Below, in pieces: positions 1-6,636 of a stretch of DNA of 16,359 nt. Source of the stretch: Betaproteobacteria bacterium (lineage in GTDB: Bacteria; Pseudomonadota; Gammaproteobacteria; Burkholderiales; SG8-39); the NCBI GenBank assembly GCA_011391185.1, contig JAABRB010000038.1, forward strand, positions 1 to 16,359, given 5' to 3'. Position 1 is the stretch's first letter. Every line of letters begins with the position of its first letter. Position numbers and translations under genes: made by a program. The notes beneath the pieces were generated by a model. It was not told the DNA's origin and did no database searches. It was given only the letters and a program-made list of their open reading frames with translations.

Positions 1-39
1 GGCACAGCATAGAATTTGATCGCGCGCTTAGGCATATGC

Positions 40-68
40 TTGACAAGGAACGCGGGTCACGAATAGTG
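40..68 (+). promoter_or_regulatory. Putative sigma-70-type promoter
   Basis: A perfect TTGACA box (40-45) is followed after 17 bases by AATAGT (63-68), which matches the -10 consensus at four of six positions. The spacing is optimal and the element lies upstream of the operon, with transcription expected to begin near 75. It sits just ahead of the palindrome at 83-100, which is where an operator would be expected. A chance match is possible, and the roughly 200-base leader before the first gene is long. Confidence 0.4.
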
Positions 69-82
69 TCGCATCGTTCCAC

Positions 83-100
83 ATGAGACGGGCGTCTCAT
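83..100. promoter_or_regulatory. 18-bp perfect palindrome, candidate operator
   Basis: The 8-bp arms ATGAGACG and CGTCTCAT are perfect inverted repeats around a central GG. The palindrome lies about 15 bp downstream of the putative -10 box, so a dimeric repressor bound here could block transcription of the operon. The length and symmetry resemble operators of TetR- or GntR-type regulators (inference), but no regulator gene lies in the window. A TTTT run ends at 103, so a short intrinsic terminator for a gene left of the window is the main alternative. Confidence 0.45.
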
Positions 101-282
101 TTTCGAGCGCTCGGGGGCGCAGGGCACATTGCGCCGCAGCAACTTTGGAGGAAGGGCTGCTGAGGTTCGCCACGCACTGCCGGGGTTGGATGCGCCGTGT
201 TCGCTGCCTGGGTGCGAACGGCGGAGTCGCGCGCGGCCGTGCGACGCATGGTCCGGCGCGCTGACACCATGTCGATCCTGCC
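101..282. other. Leader region without a recognisable gene
   Basis: I see no gene here that resembles a known family. A GGAGGAAGG stretch near 146-154 looks like a ribosome-binding site but has no suitable start codon after it. Open frames that cross this stretch are frames antisense to, or offset from, the hydrolase gene. It is probably the 5' untranslated leader of the operon. Confidence 0.4.
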
Positions 283-1068
283 ATGACGACCCGATTCGTC
301 GAGCGCATCGCGGTCGAGATCGACGGGGCGGGCGATCCGGTGGTGATGATCCATGGCCTGGGCGGGACATCGAACACCTGGGCACCGCTTGCGGCCGCCT
401 TCGTGCGCAACAAGCGTGTGTGCCTCGACCTCCCGGGCTCGGGGCGCTCATTCCGTGTCGAGGGGCCGCTGTCCATCGCACGCTTCGTGCAGGCGACACT
501 CAGCGCCATGGCCGCGGCGGCGGTCGAGCGCGCGCACTTCGTGGCGCACTCGATGGGAACGATCGTCGCCGCGCATCTCGCGGCGGCGGAGCCGAAGGCC
601 GTGCGCAGCCTCGCCCTGTTCGGGCCGCTGCTCGCCCCGCCCGAACCGGCGCGCGGCAGCATTCGCGCACGCGGCCAGAAGGCCCGCGCCGAGGGCGTCG
701 AAGGGATGCAGGCGATCGCCGACGCGCTGGTGCAGGCCGCGACTTCCACGGAAACCAGAGTGCGCCGCCCGGTGGCGGTGGCTTTCGTGCGCGAATCGCT
801 GATGCGCCAGGACCCCGACGGCTATGCGCGCAGCTGCGAGGCGCTCGCTGATGCGCAGGCGGCGGACGCATCGAAAATCGCCTGCCCCACGCTTCTGGTT
901 ACGGGCGACGAGGACGGCGTAGCGCCGCCGCAGGCGGTGCGCATGATGGGCGAGAAGATTGTCGGCAGCCGCGTCGAGGTACTGCGCGGCTGCGGGCACT
1001 GGACCCCGCTGGAGAAACCCGATGAATGCATCGGGCTGCTGCAGCGGTTCTATATGCAGCGCATGTAG
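283..1068 (+). CDS. Alpha/beta-fold hydrolase
   Basis: This is a 261-residue cytoplasmic serine hydrolase of the alpha/beta-hydrolase superfamily, a normal length for the family. The HGLGG oxyanion loop is at 24-28, and the nucleophile elbow AHSMG gives Ser90. The TGDEDGVAP motif at 207-215 supplies the acid, probably Asp211, and GCGHW near 237-240 gives His239, so the triad is complete. The closest well-known relatives in style are 3-oxoadipate enol-lactonases (PcaD) and similar esterases, but the substrate cannot be assigned. There is no signal peptide. The start at 283 is the first in-frame ATG; its ribosome-binding site is weak. It is the first gene of the operon, and its stop overlaps the ribosome-binding site of the amidohydrolase, suggesting coupled translation and a shared pathway. 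Confidence 0.9.
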   Translation: MTTRFVERIAVEIDGAGDPVVMIHGLGGTSNTWAPLAAAFVRNKRVCLDLPGSGRSFRVEGPLSIARFVQATLSAMAAAAVERAHFVAHSMGTIVAAHLAAAEPKAVRSLALFGPLLAPPEPARGSIRARGQKARAEGVEGMQAIADALVQAATSTETRVRRPVAVAFVRESLMRQDPDGYARSCEALADAQAADASKIACPTLLVTGDEDGVAPPQAVRMMGEKIVGSRVEVLRGCGHWTPLEKPDECIGLLQRFYMQRM

Positions 1069-1079
1069 GAGACACAGCC

Positions 1080-2369
1080 ATGGCAAACATTCTTTTCACG
1101 AACGCGCGCATCCTGGACGGCAGCGGGGCACAGCCCTTCGCCGGCGAAGTCCTGGTGCAGGGCAACCGCATCTCGCGCATCGGCCGCGGCGCGCGCACGC
1201 TGCCGGTGAGCGGCGTGACGGTGATCGACGCGGCGGGCGCCACCCTGATGCCGGGCATGTGCGAGGCGCACACGCACTTCGGCTGGACCAATTCCAAGAC
1301 CCTCGACGCCATCCAGAAGATGCCGCACGAGGAGCACACGCTATGGGCCGCGCAGGTGGCCAAGCAATACCTCGACTGCGGCTGGACCTCCTGCGTGGGC
1401 GCCGCGACGCCCAAGCCGCGCCTGGACTGCGTCATCCGTAATGCGATCAATTCCGGGCAGATCCCGGGGCCGCGCTACCTTGCCGCGAGCCAGGAGATCA
1501 CCGTCACCGGCTCGCTCGGTGACGACATGCTGCCGCACCTGCCATATCCCGAGATGTCCTTCGGCTGCGTGGTGGACGGGCCGGAAGGAATGCGCAAGGC
1601 GGTGCGCATGTTCCTCAAATACGGCGTCGATCAGGTCAAGCTCAACCTCTCCGGAGACAACCTGGTTCCAGGCGCGGACGCCCGGACCAACTGGATGAGC
1701 GACGAGGAGGTGGCGATCGCCGCCCGGGAAGTGAAGGTACGCGGCAAGCGCCTGGCGTCGCATGCGCGTTCGAGCGAATCGGTGAAGCAGAGCCTGCGCC
1801 ACGGTGTCGAGGTGATCTACCACGCCAGCTTCACCGACGAGGAGTCGCTCGACATGCTCGAGGCGCAGAAGGACAAGGTGTTCGTCGCGCCGGGCCTGTC
1901 GGTAATCCTCCGTCTGCTCTACGAGGGCGAAGTCGTCGGCATCGACAACGCGACGGCGAAGAACATGGGCTATGAGCTGGAGCTCGAGGCCGCGGTGAAG
2001 AGCATGAAGGCGATGCTCAAGCGCGGCGTGCGCGTGCTGCCGGGCGGCGATTACGGATTCGCCTGGGCGCCCCACGGCGAGAATGCCAAGGACCTCGAGT
2101 ACTTCGTGAAATATCTCGGCATGTCGCCGATGGAGGCGATCGTCTCGGCGACGCGCTGGGGCGGGCAGATCATGATGCGCGGCAAGGATCTCGGGGAGAT
2201 CAAGGAAGGCTACCTCGCCGACCTGCTGCTGGTGGACGGAGATCCGCTCTCCAGCATCGCCATCCTGCAGGATCGGTCGAAGCTGCTCGCAATCATGAAG
2301 GACGGGCAGTTCCACAAGGATCCCGAGATCCGCTCGGCGCGCACCCGCTGGGCGCAGACGGCGGCGTGA
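1080..2369 (+). CDS. Metal-dependent amidohydrolase family protein
   Basis: This 429-residue enzyme belongs to the amidohydrolase superfamily, close to the imidazolonepropionase/Xaa-Pro-dipeptidase-like group. Metal ligands can be read in order: HTH (His64, His66), a probable carboxylated Lys187 in VKLNLSGD, His228 in ASHAR, His248 in IYHAS, and Asp324 in PGGDYGF. The N-terminal beta-sandwich (NARILDGSG) and the C-terminal return (GEIKEGYLADLLLVDGDP) are both present, so the gene is complete. The first metal motif is EAHTH, where many relatives have DxHxH. The ATG at 1080 was chosen because TAGGAGA at 1066-1072, overlapping the upstream stop, is a good ribosome-binding site. An in-frame ATG at 1026 would add 18 residues inside the hydrolase gene and is less likely. 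It probably hydrolyses an amide, cyclic amide or lactone in the pathway served by the transporter (inference). Confidence 0.9.
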   Translation: MANILFTNARILDGSGAQPFAGEVLVQGNRISRIGRGARTLPVSGVTVIDAAGATLMPGMCEAHTHFGWTNSKTLDAIQKMPHEEHTLWAAQVAKQYLDCGWTSCVGAATPKPRLDCVIRNAINSGQIPGPRYLAASQEITVTGSLGDDMLPHLPYPEMSFGCVVDGPEGMRKAVRMFLKYGVDQVKLNLSGDNLVPGADARTNWMSDEEVAIAAREVKVRGKRLASHARSSESVKQSLRHGVEVIYHASFTDEESLDMLEAQKDKVFVAPGLSVILRLLYEGEVVGIDNATAKNMGYELELEAAVKSMKAMLKRGVRVLPGGDYGFAWAPHGENAKDLEYFVKYLGMSPMEAIVSATRWGGQIMMRGKDLGEIKEGYLADLLLVDGDPLSSIAILQDRSKLLAIMKDGQFHKDPEIRSARTRWAQTAA

Positions 2370-2401
2370 TAGACGGCGGATCGCGGACGCCGCCATAGCA
2401 G

Positions 2402-3349
2402 ATGACGATGTTCTGGCGCTGGTTCTGGTCGCTCGTCCTCGGCGCGCCGATCGCGGCATTCGCGGTCTGGGCGATGTGGGACAACGCGCGCCTGTTCTTC
2501 ATCACCTTGCTCAACAGCCTGACGCTCGCGTCGCTCTACTTCATCGTGGCGAGCGGCTTCACGCTCGTGTTCGGACTGATGCGCAACGTCAACCTCGCGC
2601 ACGGCTCGCTCTATCTCGTGGGCGGCTACATCGGCTTCTTCGTGGCGCAGTACACCGGCTGGTTCGTGCTCGCGCTCGCTGCGGGCTTTGCGGGCGCGGC
2701 GCTGCTCGGCCTGCTGATGCAGGTGGGCATCTTCCGCTTCATGCAGGGCCAGGAGTTGCGCCAGACCATGGTGACCATCGGCCTGTCGATCGTGCTCGCC
2801 GACCTGATGCTGTGGGCCATCGGCGGGCAGGTGCACCAGATGTCGCCTCCCGAATGGCTCGACGGCCCGCTGCGCGGCATTCCGGTGATCAACGCCTACT
2901 CCAAGTACCGGATGTCGCTCCTGCCGATCGGGATCGTCATCGGCGTGCTGCTGTGGCTGTTCCTCAACCGCACGCGGGTCGGCATGATGATTCGCGCCGG
3001 CGTGGACGACCGCCAGATGCTTGCCGCTGCAGGGGTCAATGTGAACCTGGTCTTCGCCATCACATTCGCGATCGGGGCTGGACTCGCCGGCTTCGGCGGC
3101 GTGATCGGCGCAGTGGAGTTGTCAATGGTGCCGGGCGAGGACGTACGCCTGCTGCTGGCCTCATTGATCGTCGTGATTGTCGGCGGCATGGGCAGTGTCG
3201 TCGGGGCGGCGGTCGGTGCGGTGATTCTCGGACTGGCGGAGACCTATGGCCTGGCTTACGCGCCGACCTACAGCGTGGTGTTCACCTTCGTGATCCTGGC
3301 GATGGTGCTGGCGTTCCGGCCGAGGGGAATCCTGGGGAGGCCCGCGTGA
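2402..3349 (+). CDS. Branched-chain amino acid-type ABC transporter permease (LivH family)
   Basis: This is an inner-membrane permease of the HAAT (LivH) family, 315 residues against the usual 290-310. About eight hydrophobic segments are visible. Family hallmarks include GLMRNVNLAHGSLYLVGGY around residues 58-76, and the cytoplasmic coupling loop IRAGVDDRQMLAAAGVN, which contacts the ATPase. The C-terminus ends RPRGILG, as in other LivH and LivM proteins. The ATG at 2402 lacks a clear ribosome-binding site; an ATG at 2408 is an alternative. The stop overlaps the GTG start of the next permease by four bases (GTGA). HAAT importers carry many compounds besides leucine, isoleucine and valine, including amides, urea and aromatic acids, so the family does not fix the substrate. 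Confidence 0.93.
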   Translation: MTMFWRWFWSLVLGAPIAAFAVWAMWDNARLFFITLLNSLTLASLYFIVASGFTLVFGLMRNVNLAHGSLYLVGGYIGFFVAQYTGWFVLALAAGFAGAALLGLLMQVGIFRFMQGQELRQTMVTIGLSIVLADLMLWAIGGQVHQMSPPEWLDGPLRGIPVINAYSKYRMSLLPIGIVIGVLLWLFLNRTRVGMMIRAGVDDRQMLAAAGVNVNLVFAITFAIGAGLAGFGGVIGAVELSMVPGEDVRLLLASLIVVIVGGMGSVVGAAVGAVILGLAETYGLAYAPTYSVVFTFVILAMVLAFRPRGILGRPA

Positions 3350-4488
3350 GCGCAGCGCAATGGCGCAAGGCCATGAACTCCGGCGCCGGGCGGGCCGCAC
3401 TGACGGGCCGGTCCGCAGGGCCCGCGAGTGCCGCGGGAAATCCGGCGCTGAAGCCGGTCTCCGGCCTCCCGGGCGACCTGGACGCGCCCGCGTCGCTGAT
3501 GGACATCTGGCGCCACGTTTCCGCCCGGCATGTCCTGATCTTGTTCGGAGTGCTGGTGTACCCGTGGGTCGCGTCGCCGTTTCTCACGTTTCAGATCGGC
3601 GGACAGGCGCTCGCGCTGGGGCTGATCGCGCTGTCGCTCACGTATCTCGCCGGTTACGGCGGCATGATTTCCCTTGCGCAGTTGACCGTGGCGGGCATCG
3701 CCGGCTACATGCTGGCGATCTTCGGCTCGAGCGGCGAGGCAAGCATCAGCCTGGGCTGGCCGTGGTGGGTGGCGGTGCCGATCGCCATCGCCGTCGCGAC
3801 CGTGTGCGCCGCCTTCATCGGCTGGCTTTCGGTGCGCACCGAAGGCATATACACGATCATGATCACGCTGGCGGTGGGCGTAGCGTTCTACTACCTCTGC
3901 CTGCAGAACTACACCGTGTTCAACGGATTCCAGGGGTTCCAGCGCGTCTATCCGCCGCGGGTGTTCGGCCTGGACTGGCGCAGCCCGGTGCCCTTCTATT
4001 ACCTGGCGTTGTTCTGGTCACTGGCCGGGTATTTCTTCGTCAAGTACCTGCTGCGCTCGCCGTTTGGCGTCGCGCTGCAGGGCATCCGCGACAACCCGCG
4101 GCGCATGAATTCGCTGGGCTACAACGTCACCGCCCACCGCGTTGCCGCGTACGCGGTCGCGGGCGTGATGGCGGCGACCGGCGGCGTGCTGCTGGCCTGG
4201 TACAACGGACTCATCACGCCGGGCTCGGTGGGCACCGAGTGGCTGATCAACATCCTGATCATCGCGGTGCTCGGCGGCATGCGCCACCCGATCGGCGCGT
4301 TCCTCGGCGCGATCGTGTTCGTGCTGCTGCAGACATTCGCAATCGATCTCATCGATCGCGAGCGCTTCAATCTCGTGATCGGCGGCGTGTTTCTCGTGAT
4401 CGTGCTGTTCTCGTCCGACGGCCTGCTCGGCTGGTGGGCGGCATTGAAGGAGCGTTTTTTCACCCAGCGGCCGGCCGGCCGCGTTTGA
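3346..4488 (+). CDS. Branched-chain amino acid-type ABC transporter permease (LivM family)
   Basis: This is the second inner-membrane permease, 380 residues from the GTG at 3346, which overlaps the livH-type stop. Hydrophobic segments begin near residue 62 (HVLILFGVLVYPWV). The motifs LTYLAGYGGMISLAQ and ALQGIRDNPRRMNSLGYNV are typical of LivM, the latter being the coupling loop. The first 55 or so residues are rich in Ala, Gly and Pro and are not part of the usual family core. Alternative in-frame ATGs lie at 3373 and 3499 (the latter gives MDIWRHVSARH), but neither has a clear ribosome-binding site, while the 4-bp overlap supports GTG. The frame stays open for 870 bases upstream, but that stretch is a shadow of the first permease. 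It should pair with the LivH-like protein to form the channel. Confidence 0.92.
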   Translation: MSAAQWRKAMNSGAGRAALTGRSAGPASAAGNPALKPVSGLPGDLDAPASLMDIWRHVSARHVLILFGVLVYPWVASPFLTFQIGGQALALGLIALSLTYLAGYGGMISLAQLTVAGIAGYMLAIFGSSGEASISLGWPWWVAVPIAIAVATVCAAFIGWLSVRTEGIYTIMITLAVGVAFYYLCLQNYTVFNGFQGFQRVYPPRVFGLDWRSPVPFYYLALFWSLAGYFFVKYLLRSPFGVALQGIRDNPRRMNSLGYNVTAHRVAAYAVAGVMAATGGVLLAWYNGLITPGSVGTEWLINILIIAVLGGMRHPIGAFLGAIVFVLLQTFAIDLIDRERFNLVIGGVFLVIVLFSSDGLLGWWAALKERFFTQRPAGRV

Positions 4489-4505
4489 CCACAAGGAGAG
4501 TAACC

Positions 4506-5756
4506 ATGAGACAGAGCAAGAGGGGGTTCGTGCGTACACTGGTCTGTGCAGCCGTGCTGTCGGCATTCTCCGGCGCCGCGATTGCCCAGCAGACGATCAA
4601 GATCGGCCTCCTCGCGACACTGGAGGGACCATTTGCCGCTGGCGGCGCCGACGGAATGCGCGGCGCGGAGCTGGCGCTCAAGCAGCGCAACGGGATGGTT
4701 GCCGGCCACAAGATCGAGATCATCAAGGCTTCGTCCAACGCCAAGCCCGACGTCGCCGTGAACGCGACGCGGAAGCTCGTCGAGCAGGACAAGGTCGCGA
4801 TCATGGTCGGGCCGCTCTCCGGCGGCGAGGGCATCGCGGTCAAGGAGTACTCGAAGACGCAACCCGGCGTCACCTTCATCAACGGCTCGTCGGGCGCGCA
4901 GGCCACCACCCTGGTGAATCCGTCGCCCAACTTCTTCCGTTTCAACACGGAAGGCGCGCAGTGGATGGTCGGTCTCGGCAAGGCGGCGATGAGCAAGGGC
5001 TACAAGCGGGTGATGGTGATCGCCGAGGACTACGCATTCCCGTACTCGCAGGTGCAGGGCTTCATGGCCGAGTACTGCCGCCTCGGCGGGAAGGTGCCCG
5101 TCAAGGCCTGGGTGCCGCTGGGCGGCAAGGACTACTCGTCGGTGATCGCCCGCATTCCCGCTGACGTGGACGCGCTGGTGGTGGTGCTGGGCGGTGCTGA
5201 CGCCGTGAACTTCCTCAACCAGTATGAGCAGGCGGGCGGCAACAAGCCGATGATCGGCGGTTCGATCACGGTCAGCCAGGACATCCTCAACTACAAGGGC
5301 AAGCGGCGCGACTCGCTGGTGGGCACCATCGCCGGCTCGCCGATCGCCGACGCGTATGAGGGGGCGGATTTCAAGGCCTTCGTCGCGGACTACCAGAAGA
5401 ACTACCCGGTGTCGGCCGGCGGCTACCCGAGCCCGTCGCTGTTCGCGCTGGTGTACTACATCAACATGAAGGCGGCGCTCGACGGTCTGGAGCTGGTCAA
5501 GGGCGACCTCTCCGACGGGCAGAAGAAGTACCGTCAGGCGCTCGCGACCATGACCTTGAAGACGCCGGTGGGCGACGTGAAGCTCGACGCAAACCGTCAG
5601 GCGATTGGCTCGACGTTCGTGACCGAGGTCGTGAAGGATTCGAAGGGCAACCTCTACAACAAGGTGCTGAGCAAGGTCGACGGTATCGACCAGCTCCTTG
5701 GCATGAAGAAAGAGGACTTCCAGATCGGCTCGCGCGACGTGCCGGCCTGCCCCTGA
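4506..5756 (+). CDS. ABC transporter periplasmic substrate-binding protein (LivJ/LivK-like)
   Basis: This 416-residue protein is the periplasmic receptor of the importer (peripla_BP_6/type 1 fold). It starts with a Sec signal peptide: positively charged MRQSKRGFVR, a hydrophobic core, and a likely AIA|QQ cleavage after residue 27. The mature protein opens with TIKIGLLATLEGPFAAGG, the usual first strand and ligand loop, and has the GPLSGGEG and INGSSGAQATT loops that line the binding cleft. It lacks a lipobox, so it should be soluble. Two cysteines of the mature chain, in EYCRLGG and near the end in DVPACP, could form a disulfide (inference). AAGGAG at 4493-4498 is a strong ribosome-binding site, in contrast to the weak ones around it, consistent with high expression. 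The ligand is not predictable; pairing with an amidohydrolase and an SRPBCC/quinone reductase argues against a simple amino acid. Confidence 0.93.
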   Translation: MRQSKRGFVRTLVCAAVLSAFSGAAIAQQTIKIGLLATLEGPFAAGGADGMRGAELALKQRNGMVAGHKIEIIKASSNAKPDVAVNATRKLVEQDKVAIMVGPLSGGEGIAVKEYSKTQPGVTFINGSSGAQATTLVNPSPNFFRFNTEGAQWMVGLGKAAMSKGYKRVMVIAEDYAFPYSQVQGFMAEYCRLGGKVPVKAWVPLGGKDYSSVIARIPADVDALVVVLGGADAVNFLNQYEQAGGNKPMIGGSITVSQDILNYKGKRRDSLVGTIAGSPIADAYEGADFKAFVADYQKNYPVSAGGYPSPSLFALVYYINMKAALDGLELVKGDLSDGQKKYRQALATMTLKTPVGDVKLDANRQAIGSTFVTEVVKDSKGNLYNKVLSKVDGIDQLLGMKKEDFQIGSRDVPACP

Positions 5757-5762
5757 GGAACA

Positions 5763-5808
5763 GGGGATCCGGGCCCCTCCCGCAGTAGCGGGTCCCTCCC
5801 TGATCCCC
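5763..5808 (+). promoter_or_regulatory. Structured intergenic element after the binding-protein gene
   Basis: The 77-bp gap after the binding-protein gene holds nested inverted repeats. The outer arms are GGGGATC (5763-5769) and GATCCCC (5802-5808); an inner stem CCCGC (5779-5783) and GCGGG (5788-5792) encloses an AGTA loop. There is no T-run, so it is unlikely to be a strong terminator. Hairpins in this position in transporter operons often protect the binding-protein message or reduce read-through, giving excess receptor over ATPase. The next gene lacks a clear ribosome-binding site, which fits that role (inference). Confidence 0.45.
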
Positions 5809-5833
5809 CGTAACCCCCCTGGCACCACGACCA

Positions 5834-6616
5834 ATGGCGACCGTCACCGACCTCCGTGCGCCGCTCGCATCGGGTGATGCCCTTCGGCTCGAAGGCGTCA
5901 CCCGGGCGTTCGGCGCGCTGCGCGCGATCGAGGACATCTCGTTCTCGGTCGCCGCAGGCGAGCGGCGGGCGGTGATCGGCGCCAACGGCGCCGGCAAGAC
6001 GACCCTGTTCAATGTGGTCACCGGCGACTTCCCGGCCACTGCGGGCCGGGTGCTGTTTTTCGACGAGGACGTGACTGCGATGCAGCCCTATGAGCGCATC
6101 CGCATGGGGCTGCGCCGCACCTACCAGTCCTCGCTCCTGTTCCGTGACCTCACGGTGCGGGACAATTTATTCCTGGCCGCGCGTGGTATCGCGCGCGGCC
6201 GCTACAGTTTCTTCCGGCCGCGCGCCGCGCATCCCTCGCGCCGCGCGACGCAGGATCTGCTCGATCGGTCGCGCCTCACGCACATCGCCGACCAGCCAGT
6301 GTCCGCGCTCGCGCACGGCCAGCAGCGCCAGCTCGAGATCGGCATGGCGCTGGCCGGCGCGCCGCGCCTGATCCTGTTCGACGAGCCTGCCGCGGGCCTG
6401 TCGCCGGCGGAGCGCGGGGAACTGGTGGCGCTGCTGAGGGCGCTCCCCGAGCACATGGGGTTCATCCTCATCGAGCACGACCTCGAAATCGCGCTGCGCG
6501 TGGTCGAGCGCGTCACCGTCCTGCATAACGGCCGCGTGCTCAAGCACGGCACGCCGGAGGAGATCGAAAACGACGCCGAAGTGCAGGCGATCTACATGGG
6601 CGGGAGGCACCACTGA
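5834..6616 (+). CDS. Branched-chain amino acid-type ABC transporter ATP-binding protein (LivG family)
   Basis: This is a 260-residue cytoplasmic ATPase that powers the importer. The Walker A motif GANGAGKT is at 49-56, the Q-loop is Gln98 in RRTYQ, and the Walker B motif LILFDEP (179-185) has the catalytic Glu184. The switch histidine is His215 in IEHD, and the C-terminal [18 protein letters not shown] is the classic LivG ending. The ABC signature reads LAHGQQ instead of the family's more common LSYGEQ, a mild departure that probably still functions. The ATG at 5834 follows a C-rich stretch without a Shine-Dalgarno match. The stop (6614-6616) overlaps the probable CTG start of the next ATPase. 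The protein should form a heterodimer with the LivF domain of that fusion. Confidence 0.94.
   Translation: MATVTDLRAPLASGDALRLEGVTRAFGALRAIEDISFSVAAGERRAVIGANGAGKTTLFNVVTGDFPATAGRVLFFDEDVTAMQPYERIRMGLRRTYQSSLLFRDLTVRDNLFLAARGIARGRYSFFRPRAAHPSRRATQDLLDRSRLTHIADQPVSALAHGQQRQLEIGMALAGAPRLILFDEPAAGLSPAERGELVALLRALPEHMGFILIEHDLEIALRVVERVTVLHNGRVLKHGTPEEIENDAEVQAIYMGGRHH
6602..6615 (+). promoter_or_regulatory. Ribosome-binding site with probable CTG start codon
   Basis: GGGAGG at 6602-6607 is followed after five bases by CTG at 6613-6615, which overlaps the LivG stop as CTGA. From this codon the protein would begin [16 protein letters not shown], restoring the first beta strand seen in LivF proteins. 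The first ATG in this frame, at 6637, would start after that strand and lies 29 bases from the ribosome-binding site. No ATG, GTG or TTG is available in frame near the right spacing. A sequencing error at the start codon is an alternative. Confidence 0.5.
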
Positions 6617-6636
6617 CCCCGATTCTGAAAATCGAG

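Noticed and set aside
2476..3345. Upstream extension of the LivM reading frame
   Set aside because: It overlaps the LivH gene in another frame and encodes Arg-rich sequence without membrane segments. The GTG at 3346, overlapping the LivH stop, is the sensible start.
4119..5834. 571-codon open frame on the - strand
   Set aside because: It lies opposite the binding-protein gene and part of the LivM gene, both with clear family motifs, and its translation has no recognisable domain.
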